Notes: generated by a model not told the origin, from the letters alone. 64,000 bases of DNA from an uncultured Actinomycetes bacterium (GCA_903898855.1 CAIUHB010000071.1:14265-78264), one strand, 5' to 3'; positions 57,531 to 63,885 are shown, counted from the first letter of the stretch. Program-made: numbers and translations.

Positions 57531-57971
57531 CTACCGGAGCTCTTCGATGACCCTGGCCCGCCCAGAATCAAACAACTCGCCGATATCCAAAGAGTCTATA
57601 TCTTCCTCTGGCTCTATGTCAACTTCGACAACAAACCTTTGCGACACAAGTGTTTTCTTGTGCTCGACGCAAGCGTTCACGGCGTCGTAGTCCCACATAA
57701 CTCTAGCGACAACCGCCCCGGTTTCCAAGCGTGTAAGGGTCGCCTCGAACTGCTCTGGGATTTCCGCTTCTATGGCTATCTCGACCACCTCAACGGGAGG
57801 GTAGGCGCCAAATACCTCGAAGAAGAAACTTATCTCTTCGTCCGCGTCGGATGGTTCACGCTCAATTACGAGACGTTCTTCCCAGATTCGGCTTCCCTTT
57901 TGCTTTGAGTTGATGGCTACACGCCAGTTTTGCTCTCGGTAAAAGTAATCGAGTGGCGACGACTCGCTCAT
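57531..57971 (-). CDS. Acidic protein, 146 aa, function unknown
   Basis: Starts MSESSPLDYF at 57971, four-base overlap with the upstream gene. Mixed alpha/beta with many Glu (EREPSDADEEISFFFEVFG; EVDIEPEEDIDSLDIGELF). No family. The high negative charge is shared with its operon neighbours, which could mean DNA mimicry or simply a phage habit. Confidence 0.75.
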   Translation of the reverse strand: MSESSPLDYFYREQNWRVAINSKQKGSRIWEERLVIEREPSDADEEISFFFEVFGAYPPVEVVEIAIEAEIPEQFEATLTRLETGAVVARVMWDYDAVNACVEHKKTLVSQRFVVEVDIEPEEDIDSLDIGELFDSGRARVIEELR

Positions 57972-58270
57972 CGGATAGCCTCCGCCTCCGACAAAAGCCT
58001 GTAGGAGAGGTTGTCAATAGCGCAGCTATCCATAGGGTAGGCGGCCTTGGCGTCTGCTTCGAACTCGCGGTAAGCCGGACTCTTTTTGTCGTACCAATTC
58101 TGACCGCTCTCGTAAACGTGAGATACGGTGATGGAACCGCCGCTTGGCGTAATGATTCGCCCAAGCCACCCACTGTTGTCCGAAGCTTGCGTCACAACCA
58201 TTCGGTACCCTTGCACCAGCTCGGGGTGGGTGGGGATGGTGAACTCTTCTTCTAGGTTGACGTATTCCAT
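57968..58270 (-). CDS. Small protein, 100 aa, function unknown
   Basis: ATG 58270 is preferred because upstream in-frame ATGs lie inside the Rpf-like gene; the ribosome site is weak, so translation may depend on coupling. Beta-rich N-terminal half (YRMVVTQASDNSGWLGRIITP; GSITVSHVYESGQ) and helical C-terminal half (REFEADAKAAYP). No family recognised. Confidence 0.7.
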   Translation of the reverse strand: MEYVNLEEEFTIPTHPELVQGYRMVVTQASDNSGWLGRIITPSGGSITVSHVYESGQNWYDKKSPAYREFEADAKAAYPMDSCAIDNLSYRLLSEAEAIR

Positions 58271-58280
58271 GCCGGCAATA

Positions 58281-58775
58281 CTACCAGCAAGCGTTATCCC
58301 CATGCCACTCGACATCAAAAGAATGATTACGCTGGTAATAGAAAACGGCCACCAAACTTTGTTGGTCTGAGGTTGCCTTGTTGGGGGTAGCCGCTAAGCC
58401 GGGGATGAAAGCCTTTGCTCGGTTCCACGTGTCCAACGTGAATTGGTACCAGCCTTGAGAGTATTTGCCATCAACTAAATGGTTACGGCTTTCGTGGTAC
58501 CTAATACAGGCAAATGAAGCCTGAAGTTTTTCGCTCAATTTGCGGGTGGGGTCAGTCGCATCGGGCCAGCTTGCCGTTTTGTCCCAACTGCGGGTATCCC
58601 ATTTGGATATAGAAATAGGCACGGTTGTGGTCGTTGTGGTGCTCGTACTCGTGCTCGTCGTCGACGAAGCGTGAGTAGTAGACGCACCGCTTGCACCATT
58701 ATCCGTGCCCTTTAGCGCAACCCAGCTTGATGTTAAAACAAGAAAGGCGATTCCTAGCTTTATATGCTTAATCAT
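58281..58775 (-). CDS. Rpf/transglycosylase-like cell-wall enzyme with membrane anchor
   Basis: 164 aa from ATG 58775 (TTGGAGAACC ribosome site). Residues 4-22 are a signal anchor (IKLGIAFLVLTSSWVAL), then a Ser/Thr linker with a run of Thr (residues about 35-58). The C-terminal domain FACIRYHESRNH, then GKYSQGWYQFTLDTW, is the lysozyme-like Rpf fold of actinobacteria; Glu in HESRN is catalytic. It would act on peptidoglycan outside the membrane. First gene of the leftward operon, separate from the lysis cassette. Confidence 0.85.
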   Translation of the reverse strand: MIKHIKLGIAFLVLTSSWVALKGTDNGASGASTTHASSTTSTSTSTTTTTTVPISISKWDTRSWDKTASWPDATDPTRKLSEKLQASFACIRYHESRNHLVDGKYSQGWYQFTLDTWNRAKAFIPGLAATPNKATSDQQSLVAVFYYQRNHSFDVEWHGDNACW

Positions 58776-58880
58776 GGTTCTCCAATGTTCAGCCAATGTA
58801 ATGCGGGCTTACCGTCAAGGTGCACCCTAGCACTTACTAGCTGGACGTGACAATCCGACCGCCTAGGTTCGTGGTACTCC

Positions 58881-58908
58881 ATTTTATCACACGACCTCTG
58901 TGGGTCAA
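58881..58908 (-). promoter_or_regulatory. Sigma70-type promoter of the leftward operon 58775-56345
   Basis: - strand: -35 TTGACC (58908-58903), 16-base spacer, and -10 TAAAAT (58886-58881) with an extended TG (TGA-TAAAAT). It leaves a leader of about 100 bases before the first gene, long enough for regulation; I see no clear riboswitch in it. Confidence 0.8.
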
Positions 58909-58940
58909 CCCTTTAGTTGTAATATGTTTGCAATAGCAGA

Positions 58941-58976
58941 AGCCCCCCTCGGGAGCGTGGACCGAAGGGGGCTTTC
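58941..58976 (+). terminator. Rho-independent-type hairpin in a gene-free spacer
   Basis: AGCCCCCCTCGG pairs with CCGAAGGGGGCT, followed by TTTCTGTT. It lies between two divergent operons with no gene ending into it, so it may terminate a short rightward RNA or shield the gene at 59107 from read-through. Confidence 0.6.
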
Positions 58977-58989
58977 TGTTAGCGCAGGC

Positions 58990-59045
58990 GCCGGGCACAC
59001 AGTCGCGGGGTAGAAAGGATGAAAGACCCCCGGCCGTGTCCCGGC
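58990..59045. ncRNA. Possible structured RNA or DNA element
   Basis: GCCGGG-C-ACAC (58990-59000) pairs with GTGT-CCCGGC (59036-59045) with one bulged base, and inside it CGGGG (59006-59010) pairs with CCCCG (59028-59032) around a purine-rich loop (AGAAAGGATGAAAG). It matches no RNA family I know. It could be an RNA on either strand or a protein-binding site upstream of the gene at 59107. Confidence 0.4.
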
Positions 59046-59090
59046 AAGGCCAATGTTACGCTGTAACTTCTAGCCGCGCCAGCCCAGACC

Positions 59091-59106
59091 TGCTAACATA
59101 TGTTCT
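59091..59106 (+). promoter_or_regulatory. Extended -10 overlapping a LexA-type half box, leaderless start
   Basis: TGC-TAACAT (59091-59099) ends seven bases before the ATG at 59107. The -10 overlaps ACATATGTTC (59096-59105), the 10-mer also found at 3446-3455 and 50634-50643; a protein bound there would block the polymerase. Confidence 0.6.
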
Positions 59107-59643
59107 ATGGAAAAAGGATTAGCCTCATTCGAGGAACGAAGTTCGACCGAGAAGCAGCATTTGGGTACCATCAAAGACTACCTGTATGCCCGAGAAGAAA
59201 CGGTGGGCATTAGCGACGCTACCGACGAAGAACAGATTGAGAAGGACATCGACCTTCATTGGATGCGTGTTTACGGCGAAAAGGTTTTAACTACGTCCGT
59301 GGAACTCAAGGTGGACACCCAGGGCCACGAGACCGGCAACCTTGCCTTTGAGACGGTGAGCAATGAGATTCGTGGAACGCGGGGGTGCTTCATGCGGTCT
59401 GAAGCGGACTTGCTCTTTTACTACCTTGCCGGCTCCAACGAACTCTGGGTCATGGACATGGCGTTGGTACGCAAGTGGTTTATCGAAGAGCTGGGCAAGT
59501 CGAGGAACCGCTTCCGTTCATTCGAGACCTACACTCAGCTGTCCGGTGGACAGGTCTATCCGTCTTATGGTAGGCTGGTGCCCATCGAGGAGCTAAAGGC
59601 CGTTGGCAAGCTCATCGGCTTGAAGCATGCTAAGCTAAAGTAA
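59107..59643 (+). CDS. PD-(D/E)XK nuclease-like protein, 178 aa
   Basis: Apparently leaderless. KDIDLHWMRVYGEKVLTTSVELKVD, then ETGNLAFETVS and SEADLLFYYLAG fit the PD-(D/E)XK pattern (Asp, then Glu-x-Lys, Gly-Asn strand, later SEAD helix) of small phage/restriction-type endonucleases. The Glu-Leu-Lys-Val is the presumed active site. Controlled by a LexA-type half box and followed by a DNA-glycosylase-family gene, so a DNA-repair role is plausible. Confidence 0.7.
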   Translation: MEKGLASFEERSSTEKQHLGTIKDYLYAREETVGISDATDEEQIEKDIDLHWMRVYGEKVLTTSVELKVDTQGHETGNLAFETVSNEIRGTRGCFMRSEADLLFYYLAGSNELWVMDMALVRKWFIEELGKSRNRFRSFETYTQLSGGQVYPSYGRLVPIEELKAVGKLIGLKHAKLK

Positions 59644-59663
59644 ATCCTAAAGAGAGGACAACA

Positions 59664-60089
59664 ATGCAGACATTCCTACCATACGCCGACTTTGACAAGT
59701 CAGCCCGATTGTTAGATTCCAAGAGGCTAGGCAAACAGCGGGTGGAGAACCTGCAAATTGCTAAGGCCCTCATCGACCCCAACTACGGCTGGCAGAACCA
59801 CCCCGCAGTCAAGATGTGGCGTGGCCACCTCAGCACCTTCATGACCTATCAGGAATCCGTGTGCCGAGCGTGGACGGACCGCAACTACAAAGACACCTGC
59901 CTCGACAAGACGCGTCTTATCTTGGCCAACTTTACTGACGGTGCTAACGACGCACCGACTTGGCTTGGCGACGAACGCGTACACCTCTCGCACCGTAGCA
60001 ACCTGCTTCGTAAAGACCCCGAGTTCTATGCCACCACTTTTGAGGCTACTCTGTCTCCAGACATCGAGTACTACTGGCCGGTTCAGTAG
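59664..60089 (+). CDS. Pyrimidine-dimer-glycosylase-like (DenV / MSMEG_6728 family) protein
   Basis: 141 aa behind AGAGAGGACAAC. MQTFLPYADFDKSARLLDSKRLGKQRVE and NHPAVKMWRGH are the signature of a family widespread in actinobacteria and actinophages and related to T4 endonuclease V (denV). The Arg/Lys of RLGKQR and HPAVKMW lie where the T4 enzyme contacts DNA. Possibly removes UV dimers; the activity is not established for this branch. Confidence 0.85.
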   Translation: MQTFLPYADFDKSARLLDSKRLGKQRVENLQIAKALIDPNYGWQNHPAVKMWRGHLSTFMTYQESVCRAWTDRNYKDTCLDKTRLILANFTDGANDAPTWLGDERVHLSHRSNLLRKDPEFYATTFEATLSPDIEYYWPVQ

Positions 60090-60101
60090 CAAGGGGTGAT
60101 G

Positions 60102-60377
60102 ATGAAAGAGCTCAGTTGGCGTGATTACGCCATATGCAAAGGCATGGATGTAAACATGTTCTTCCCTGACGAAGACAACCCTCGAGACTTCAGGCCAATA
60201 GCCAAAGCCAAAGCCATTTGTGCCCAGTGCCCAGTAATCCAGGAATGTCTTGAGTATGCTATCAATAACGATATCCGAGTCGGGGTTTACGGTGGCATGA
60301 GCCGTAAGCAACGACGCATTGAGTTGAAGAATAACCGTAGCAAGTACCGAGTTATACCACTGGAGGTGGCTGTCTAA
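60102..60377 (+). CDS. WhiB-like iron-sulphur regulator, copy 3
   Basis: 91 aa. AAGGGG sits five bases before ATG 60102; in-frame ATG 60099 and GTG 60096 are alternatives. Cluster Cys: ICKG, then ICAQCPVIQEC, followed by VGVYGGMSRKQRR (the usual W of GVWGG is Y). A short basic C-terminus. In the same operon as repair-type genes; overlaps the next microprotein gene by TAATG. Confidence 0.88.
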   Translation: MKELSWRDYAICKGMDVNMFFPDEDNPRDFRPIAKAKAICAQCPVIQECLEYAINNDIRVGVYGGMSRKQRRIELKNNRSKYRVIPLEVAV

Positions 60378-60481
60378 TGGAGGGCTTTTGGGCAGGAATC
60401 TTTTTCGGTTTTTTCATCGCGGTCTTAGGTATCGGCTACATGATTGCCGGATTCGATAACCGAGACTGGGACGAAGACTAA
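60377..60481 (+). CDS. Membrane microprotein, 34 aa
   Basis: ATG 60377 and TAA 60481 both overlap neighbouring genes by TAATG. The protein is a single membrane helix (FWAGIFFGFFIAVLGIGYMIAG) with an acidic tail (NRDWDED). Translational coupling on both sides makes it credible despite its size. Function unknown. Confidence 0.72.
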   Translation: MEGFWAGIFFGFFIAVLGIGYMIAGFDNRDWDED

Positions 60482-60714
60482 TGATTATCCGCGAACCGAA
60501 CATGGGCGAGGAACGTAAGGCTAAGAGAATTGAGAAGGCTTACGCCGAAATCAAGAAGCTCTACATGGCTTACGGCGCCAACGTTCTCAACGACTGGAAC
60601 CGTCACAGCCTGACGGAAGATGAACGTCAATACAGGGCTGGATACGCCAACGGTTTGCGTGACGCACTTAAGGTAGTTGAGGCTCTGTTGCCTAAGGATA
60701 TGAAGGAGGAGTAA
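60481..60714 (+). CDS. Small helical protein, 77 aa
   Basis: Starts on the TAATG overlap. Basic first half (EERKAKRIEKAYAEIKKLYMAYG) and a helical second half (RQYRAGYANGLRDALKVVEALLP). No family. Its 3' end holds the AAGGAGGAG ribosome site of the next microgene, so it is coupled to it. Confidence 0.75.
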   Translation: MIIREPNMGEERKAKRIEKAYAEIKKLYMAYGANVLNDWNRHSLTEDERQYRAGYANGLRDALKVVEALLPKDMKEE

Positions 60715-60788
60715 TGGGGAATCACTGGGGTCTTTTGGGAATGGCTTTTTCCGCTGGTTACTTTCTGCGCGCGTTTATTTCAAGATGA
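60714..60788 (+). CDS. Microprotein, 24 aa, hydrophobic
   Basis: ATG 60714 behind a strong AAGGAGGAG; TGA 60786-60788 overlaps the Ntn hydrolase start (ATGA). Sequence starts MGNHWGLLGMAFSAGYFL and ends RAFISR. It has one short hydrophobic stretch. Real translation is likely given the ribosome site and coupling; it may mainly serve to start translation of the next gene. Confidence 0.6.
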   Translation: MGNHWGLLGMAFSAGYFLRAFISR

Positions 60789-61387
60789 CTTGTATCGCCG
60801 GTTACACAGATGGCAAGGTTTGCGCCATTGCCGCCGATAGCGGGGCCTTTGACGGTAGCTATTCAGTCACCGTTAAGGAGCCAAAGGTTTGGCGCGCCGA
60901 TAACGCTTTAATTGGCGTGGCCGGTAGCTTCCGTGTAATGGAAATCGTCCGTGAATCACGGCTATCTGATGCCAAATCAATCCGCGACCTCATCTCATCG
61001 TCAGTCTTAATCAAAGATGGCGACGAGTGGGAGGTCATCGTGGTCAAGCCTGGCGGGCTTTGGTACATCGGTGGCGACCACTCCATCGGTCAGTACCGGA
61101 ACAACTATTTATCCATCGGCTCCGGGGCTCCGTATGCTGTCGGAGCTTTGTGGGTTGCCAGCAAGAACGGCGAAAGCCCTGCCGTTGCCGTGGAGCAAGC
61201 GGTCAGGGCGGCAGTAGAGCATCACACTTACGCATCTCTGCCGGTGAAGGTGCTTACTATTAAGCCGGAATCAGTGGTTACAGTACCAAGCGCCGTTAAG
61301 AAGCGTGGCCGGGTGTCGGCAGACAAGGCAGTGCCCACCGTCAGCGTCAGTGACGATAAGCTCGGGGGAACCGAGAATCTCATCTAG
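60785..61387 (+). CDS. Proteasome beta/HslV-like Ntn hydrolase
   Basis: 200 aa. MTCIAGYTDGKVCAIAADSGAF is the proteasome-beta pattern: after Met removal Thr2 would be the nucleophile, with the Asp of AADSG conserved. KVWRADNALIGVAGSFRV and NNYLSIGSGAPYAVGAL are further family segments. About 40 C-terminal residues (PSAVKKRGRVSADKAV) are extra. The host group has proteasomes, so this could form its own ring protease, join or block the host's. Its last 117 bases overlap the opposite-strand gene at 61271. Confidence 0.83.
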   Translation: MTCIAGYTDGKVCAIAADSGAFDGSYSVTVKEPKVWRADNALIGVAGSFRVMEIVRESRLSDAKSIRDLISSSVLIKDGDEWEVIVVKPGGLWYIGGDHSIGQYRNNYLSIGSGAPYAVGALWVASKNGESPAVAVEQAVRAAVEHHTYASLPVKVLTIKPESVVTVPSAVKKRGRVSADKAVPTVSVSDDKLGGTENLI

Positions 61388-61546
61388 GGCGTCCAACGCC
61401 TCGATTGCATCGCAGGGATACTGAATGGTCAGAGTGCTATTCGGACCCTTACAACCACGGCAGTAGTCAATCTCCCCAATGTAGCCATAGTTCTGGCTCA
61501 TGGGATTGTGCTTAGCACGCAATTCATCACGGCGCGCCTTATTCAT
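61271..61546 (-). CDS. Paralogous zinc protein family (ELRxKH), copy 1
   Basis: 91 aa from ATG 61546 (eight-base overlap with the upstream gene). MNKARRDELRAKHNP opens it, CRGC follows, then the family core QYPCDAIEALDALDEI, and an end with HCLVC...WYCNH that may bind zinc. It is the most divergent of the five copies here. Its 3' part lies antisense to the Ntn hydrolase gene. Function of the family unknown. Confidence 0.75.
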   Translation of the reverse strand: MNKARRDELRAKHNPMSQNYGYIGEIDYCRGCKGPNSTLTIQYPCDAIEALDALDEILGSPELIVTDADGGHCLVCRHPATLLNGAWYCNH

Positions 61547-61736
61547 CGTCTGCCCCGTACTCAAACAGGGTCTCAATGGTCTCCCAACCATCTCGAGCGC
61601 CGTAGCGTTCATAGTCTAAGCCACCGTCGACCATGGCATTGCCACACTTACAGCGCTTGTAGTCGTGCCGGTGGGCGCTCTCGATAACGTCGCCACAAGA
61701 GAGACACTTAACGGCGTTGCGGGTCAGTTGTTTCAT
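61539..61736 (-). CDS. Zinc-ribbon protein, DUF7695-like, 65 aa
   Basis: VKCLSCGDVIESAHRHDYKRC, then KCGNAMVDGGLDYERYG: a four-Cys zinc ribbon of a small family widespread in bacteria and phages (domain of unknown function). ATGA overlap with the gene upstream and eight bases with that downstream. Confidence 0.82.
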   Translation of the reverse strand: MKQLTRNAVKCLSCGDVIESAHRHDYKRCKCGNAMVDGGLDYERYGARDGWETIETLFEYGADDE

Positions 61737-61966
61737 ACTCGGTACTCGTTGTCTTCGTTGTAGTTGTCGATGATATTCTTCAGGGCCTCGATAGCGTCGA
61801 AGTACCCCTCGTAATAACCAAGGTAACGCTCGCTAGCCGGTTCGCCAAGCTCGTTCGGATTCGGCGGAGCAGTGGCAAAGAAGCGTTCGTAAATCAACTC
61901 GAGCGTCCTCTGCTCAAGAAGAACGTGCGCCATCATAATCTCAGCTTTTTTCTGGGGGCTAATCAT
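61733..61966 (-). CDS. Small helical protein, 77 aa
   Basis: All-helical and acidic (KAEIMMAHVLLEQRTLELIYERFF; YYEGYFDAIEALKNIIDNYNE). No family recognised. Three bases after the upstream gene, ATGA overlap downstream. Confidence 0.75.
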   Translation of the reverse strand: MISPQKKAEIMMAHVLLEQRTLELIYERFFATAPPNPNELGEPASERYLGYYEGYFDAIEALKNIIDNYNEDNEYRV

Positions 61967-61969
61967 TCC

Positions 61970-62116
61970 CTAATCTTTCTGTGCTGGCATTTGCTTTGGA
62001 CACCACAAACAACGGAATCTTAGTCCCATTTTGTAGTCGTGCCTACCTCTGGAGCAGTATAGCAAACGGTACTTCCAACGGCGGACCCAGTAGAATCCTG
62101 CCCTCAGGGCGTTCAT
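61970..62116 (-). CDS. Small basic Cys/Trp protein, 48 aa
   Basis: ATG 62116 overlaps the upstream stop (GATGA). Basic and aromatic: FYWVRRWKYRLLYC, then RFRCLWCPKQ, with a CLWC pair that may bind zinc along with the earlier Cys/His. The run of overlapping genes on both sides supports it. Confidence 0.72.
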   Translation of the reverse strand: MNALRAGFYWVRRWKYRLLYCSRGRHDYKMGLRFRCLWCPKQMPAQKD

Positions 62117-62259
62117 CGCTGGTGAGGCTTCAACTTGAAAGGTCGGGTCGGGCCCGGCTCCTCAATGCGCGCCCCACAGTCGGGGCAAAACAAGCCAGTG
62201 TATTTACGGCGTACAGGGCCGTGGTAACTCTGGGCTTCGTAAGTGTGGTCGCAGGTCAT
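62113..62259 (-). CDS. Small zinc-ribbon protein, 48 aa
   Basis: ATG 62259 overlaps the upstream stop (ATGA) with GGAGATAAACT before it. MTCDHTYEAQSYHG, then GLFCPDCGARIEEPG: Cys-His plus CxxC, a compact zinc site. Resembles the free-standing C-terminal ribbons (CPKCG) of its neighbours. Confidence 0.75.
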   Translation of the reverse strand: MTCDHTYEAQSYHGPVRRKYTGLFCPDCGARIEEPGPTRPFKLKPHQR

Positions 62260-62762
62260 AGTTTATCTCCACATTTAGGGCAGTAATCGCAGTTTTTAAG
62301 CCACTCGTAAATGTATTTCATCGCTTCGTGGTCGCATGCTGGTTTAATCGTAAGCGATATAGGGCATGGCCAAGCGACGTTACAGGCTACGCACATGACA
62401 ACAGTTTCATCACCCTGCCAGTCCTTGGGAATGTGAGAGCGCTCTTCGCCACAAACGGCGCAAATCTCAGCCCTAGTCTTACGATACTCGCTGCCGGCTC
62501 TGGATAACCACATATGCTCTTCGCACTCGGGGAAGGCAACGGCAGCGTCTTCGTAAGCCTTCATCAACTTCTCGGTATCGACGCCATAGTTTACCTGCTC
62601 GAGAACTTCCTCTAGGGCGTTCAGCACCTTGATGGTGTCGCAGGGGTAGGCGGCTTTCAGCACATGGCCAAGCAGGTCAGGGTCGGGCACGGAACAGAAG
62701 ACGCACAGGCCATACTGCTCGGCATGCTTATCCCGTAAAGCTTGGCGTTTGGCTTTATTCAT
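62256..62762 (-). CDS. Paralogous zinc protein family (RQALRxKH), copy 2, extended
   Basis: 168 aa from ATG 62762. Opening KRQALRDKHAEQYGLCVFC, core AYPCDTIKVLNALEEVL, then two further Cys-rich units (ICAVCGEERSHIPK with CVACNVAWPC) and a closing ribbon NCDYCPKCGDKL. Closest to copy 4 at 63386 in the first 50 residues (VPDPD, GxVLK). ATG overlaps the upstream stop. Confidence 0.8.
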   Translation of the reverse strand: MNKAKRQALRDKHAEQYGLCVFCSVPDPDLLGHVLKAAYPCDTIKVLNALEEVLEQVNYGVDTEKLMKAYEDAAVAFPECEEHMWLSRAGSEYRKTRAEICAVCGEERSHIPKDWQGDETVVMCVACNVAWPCPISLTIKPACDHEAMKYIYEWLKNCDYCPKCGDKL

Positions 62763-63045
62763 CGTTTCCACCTGCCCAATTATTCCATTCGGCGTCGGCA
62801 ACATACCCTTTATAACCGTCACCGTATCCACGTTCGTAGTTTGCCACTGCTCGCCGGTCCGCCTCATCGAGTGCGTCGAGCACCTTGATTACGTCGCAGG
62901 GCCACTCCACGTAATACTCGCCACAACCGCACCTATCGCAGTGTGGCGATTCTTCCCCTGTTTTATTCCACCATTCGTTGCGACCGTCGCTTGCTCGGTG
63001 CCTATCCCGTAGGGCTTGACGTTCGGCGGGTGACAGATTTGTCAC
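62755..63045 (-). CDS. Paralogous protein family (RQALRxRH), copy 3
   Basis: 96 aa, GTG start at 63045 in a GTGA overlap with an 18-codon leader. SPAERQALRDRHRASDG, HCDRCGCGEY, and the core EWPCDVIKVLDALDEAD. The Tyr/Gly-rich end (ERGYGDGYKGYVADAEW) replaces the terminal ribbon of other copies. Confidence 0.78.
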   Translation of the reverse strand: MTNLSPAERQALRDRHRASDGRNEWWNKTGEESPHCDRCGCGEYYVEWPCDVIKVLDALDEADRRAVANYERGYGDGYKGYVADAEWNNWAGGNDE

Positions 63046-63098
63046 AGTGCGTCCTTTCCGTTGGTTGTGACGTATCCGTCACTAATGGCGGGGGCCAT
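63042..63098 (-). CDS. Leader peptide upstream of copy 3, 18 aa
   Basis: ATG 63098 behind a strong GAAGGAG; MAPAISDGYVTTNGKDAL, with TGA overlapping the next GTG start. The strong site plus weak downstream start suggests translation of copy 3 is coupled to this short frame. Confidence 0.5.
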   Translation of the reverse strand: MAPAISDGYVTTNGKDAL

Positions 63099-63173
63099 CG
63101 CTTTACTCCTTCATTACGCTCGTACCGATAATGGCAAAAATGTACACAGAAACGCATATCTGTACACATTTCG
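63099..63173. promoter_or_regulatory. Spacer with partial inverted and direct repeats
   Basis: AAATGTACACAG and CTGTACACATTT face each other around 63138-63171 as an imperfect inverted repeat, flanked by TTACGCTCGTACCG and TTACGCTTGTAGCG. It is the only gap in the leftward zinc-protein operon and may hold an internal promoter/operator. No clear -35/-10 found. Confidence 0.4.
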
Positions 63174-63389
63174 TTACGCTTGTAGCGTTTCGTCACACTT
63201 CGGGCAGTAGAACCACCAGCGTTTTGGCATGCCATTAAAGATGGTCATGTGGTCGCAAATGAAGCTGGCTTCCCACGCTTCGAGAACCTTAATGGTATCG
63301 CAAGGGTAGTGCTCGCCATCAAAGTTGCACTCTTTATCTTTCCACAGGAAGTGCTTTACCCGTAGCGCTTGGCGTTCTTCGGCGTTCAC
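63174..63389 (-). CDS. Zinc protein family (RQALRxKH), short copy
   Basis: 71 aa. MNAEERQALRVKHFLW, one Cys (ECNFDG), core HYPCDTIKVLEAWEASF, then ICDHMTIF and the closing ribbon YCPKCDETLQA. The middle region is shortened compared with the other copies. Starts four bases inside the upstream gene's end. Confidence 0.8.
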   Translation of the reverse strand: MNAEERQALRVKHFLWKDKECNFDGEHYPCDTIKVLEAWEASFICDHMTIFNGMPKRWWFYCPKCDETLQA

Positions 63390-63631
63390 TTGGTCATCTC
63401 CCCGATGTGCTCCCGGACGTAATCGTCATCGTAGAGCTTCTTTGACGTGCAGAGGTCTTGGATTATTTCGTTCTGCTTTTCCCATGCGTCGAGCACTTTG
63501 ATGGTGTCGCAGGGGTAAAAGGGTTTCAGCACACGGCCACGCATGTCAGGGTCGGGCACGAAGCAGTAGACGCAGACGTCATACTGCTCGGCGTGCTTCT
63601 CACGTAGCTCTTGGCGTTCTTCGGTGTTCAT
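63386..63631 (-). CDS. Paralogous protein family (RQELRxKH), copy 4
   Basis: 81 aa from ATG 63631 (ATGA overlap). MNTEERQELREKHAEQYDVCVYCFVPDPD and core FYPCDTIKVLDAWEKQ; the C-terminal part is charged helix without the terminal ribbon. Near identical to copy 2 in the first 50 residues, so these two are recent duplicates. Confidence 0.8.
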   Translation of the reverse strand: MNTEERQELREKHAEQYDVCVYCFVPDPDMRGRVLKPFYPCDTIKVLDAWEKQNEIIQDLCTSKKLYDDDYVREHIGEMTK

Positions 63632-63885
63632 AGTTTCTCTCCACACTTGGGGCAGTAGGTAAAAACAGTCCATTGGTATTTAGCATTGGCTCTACTAAGC
63701 CACGAGTGTTCACACTCAACTTCAGTTTTGAGGTCGTTAGGCTTTAGGTTTTCGGTAGCGTCTAGCAACTTGATTACGTCGCAGGGGTAGTCGGCTGGAT
63801 AACCACCGTCTTTGACGCAGAACCCGCAATAGTCGCCAAGATAGGTGTGCTTCTCTCGAAGGGCTTGGCGTTCGTCGGAGGTCAT
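63628..63885 (-). CDS. Paralogous zinc protein family (RQALRxKH), copy 5
   Basis: 85 aa from ATG 63885 with TGGAGAAACT before it. MTSDERQALREKHTYLG, DYCGFCVKDGG, core DYPCDVIKLLDATENL, then CEHSWLSRANAKYQW and the closing ribbon YCPKCGEKL. The CEHSWLSRA segment is matched in copy 2 (CEEHMWLSRAGSEY). Confidence 0.82.
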   Translation of the reverse strand: MTSDERQALREKHTYLGDYCGFCVKDGGYPADYPCDVIKLLDATENLKPNDLKTEVECEHSWLSRANAKYQWTVFTYCPKCGEKL

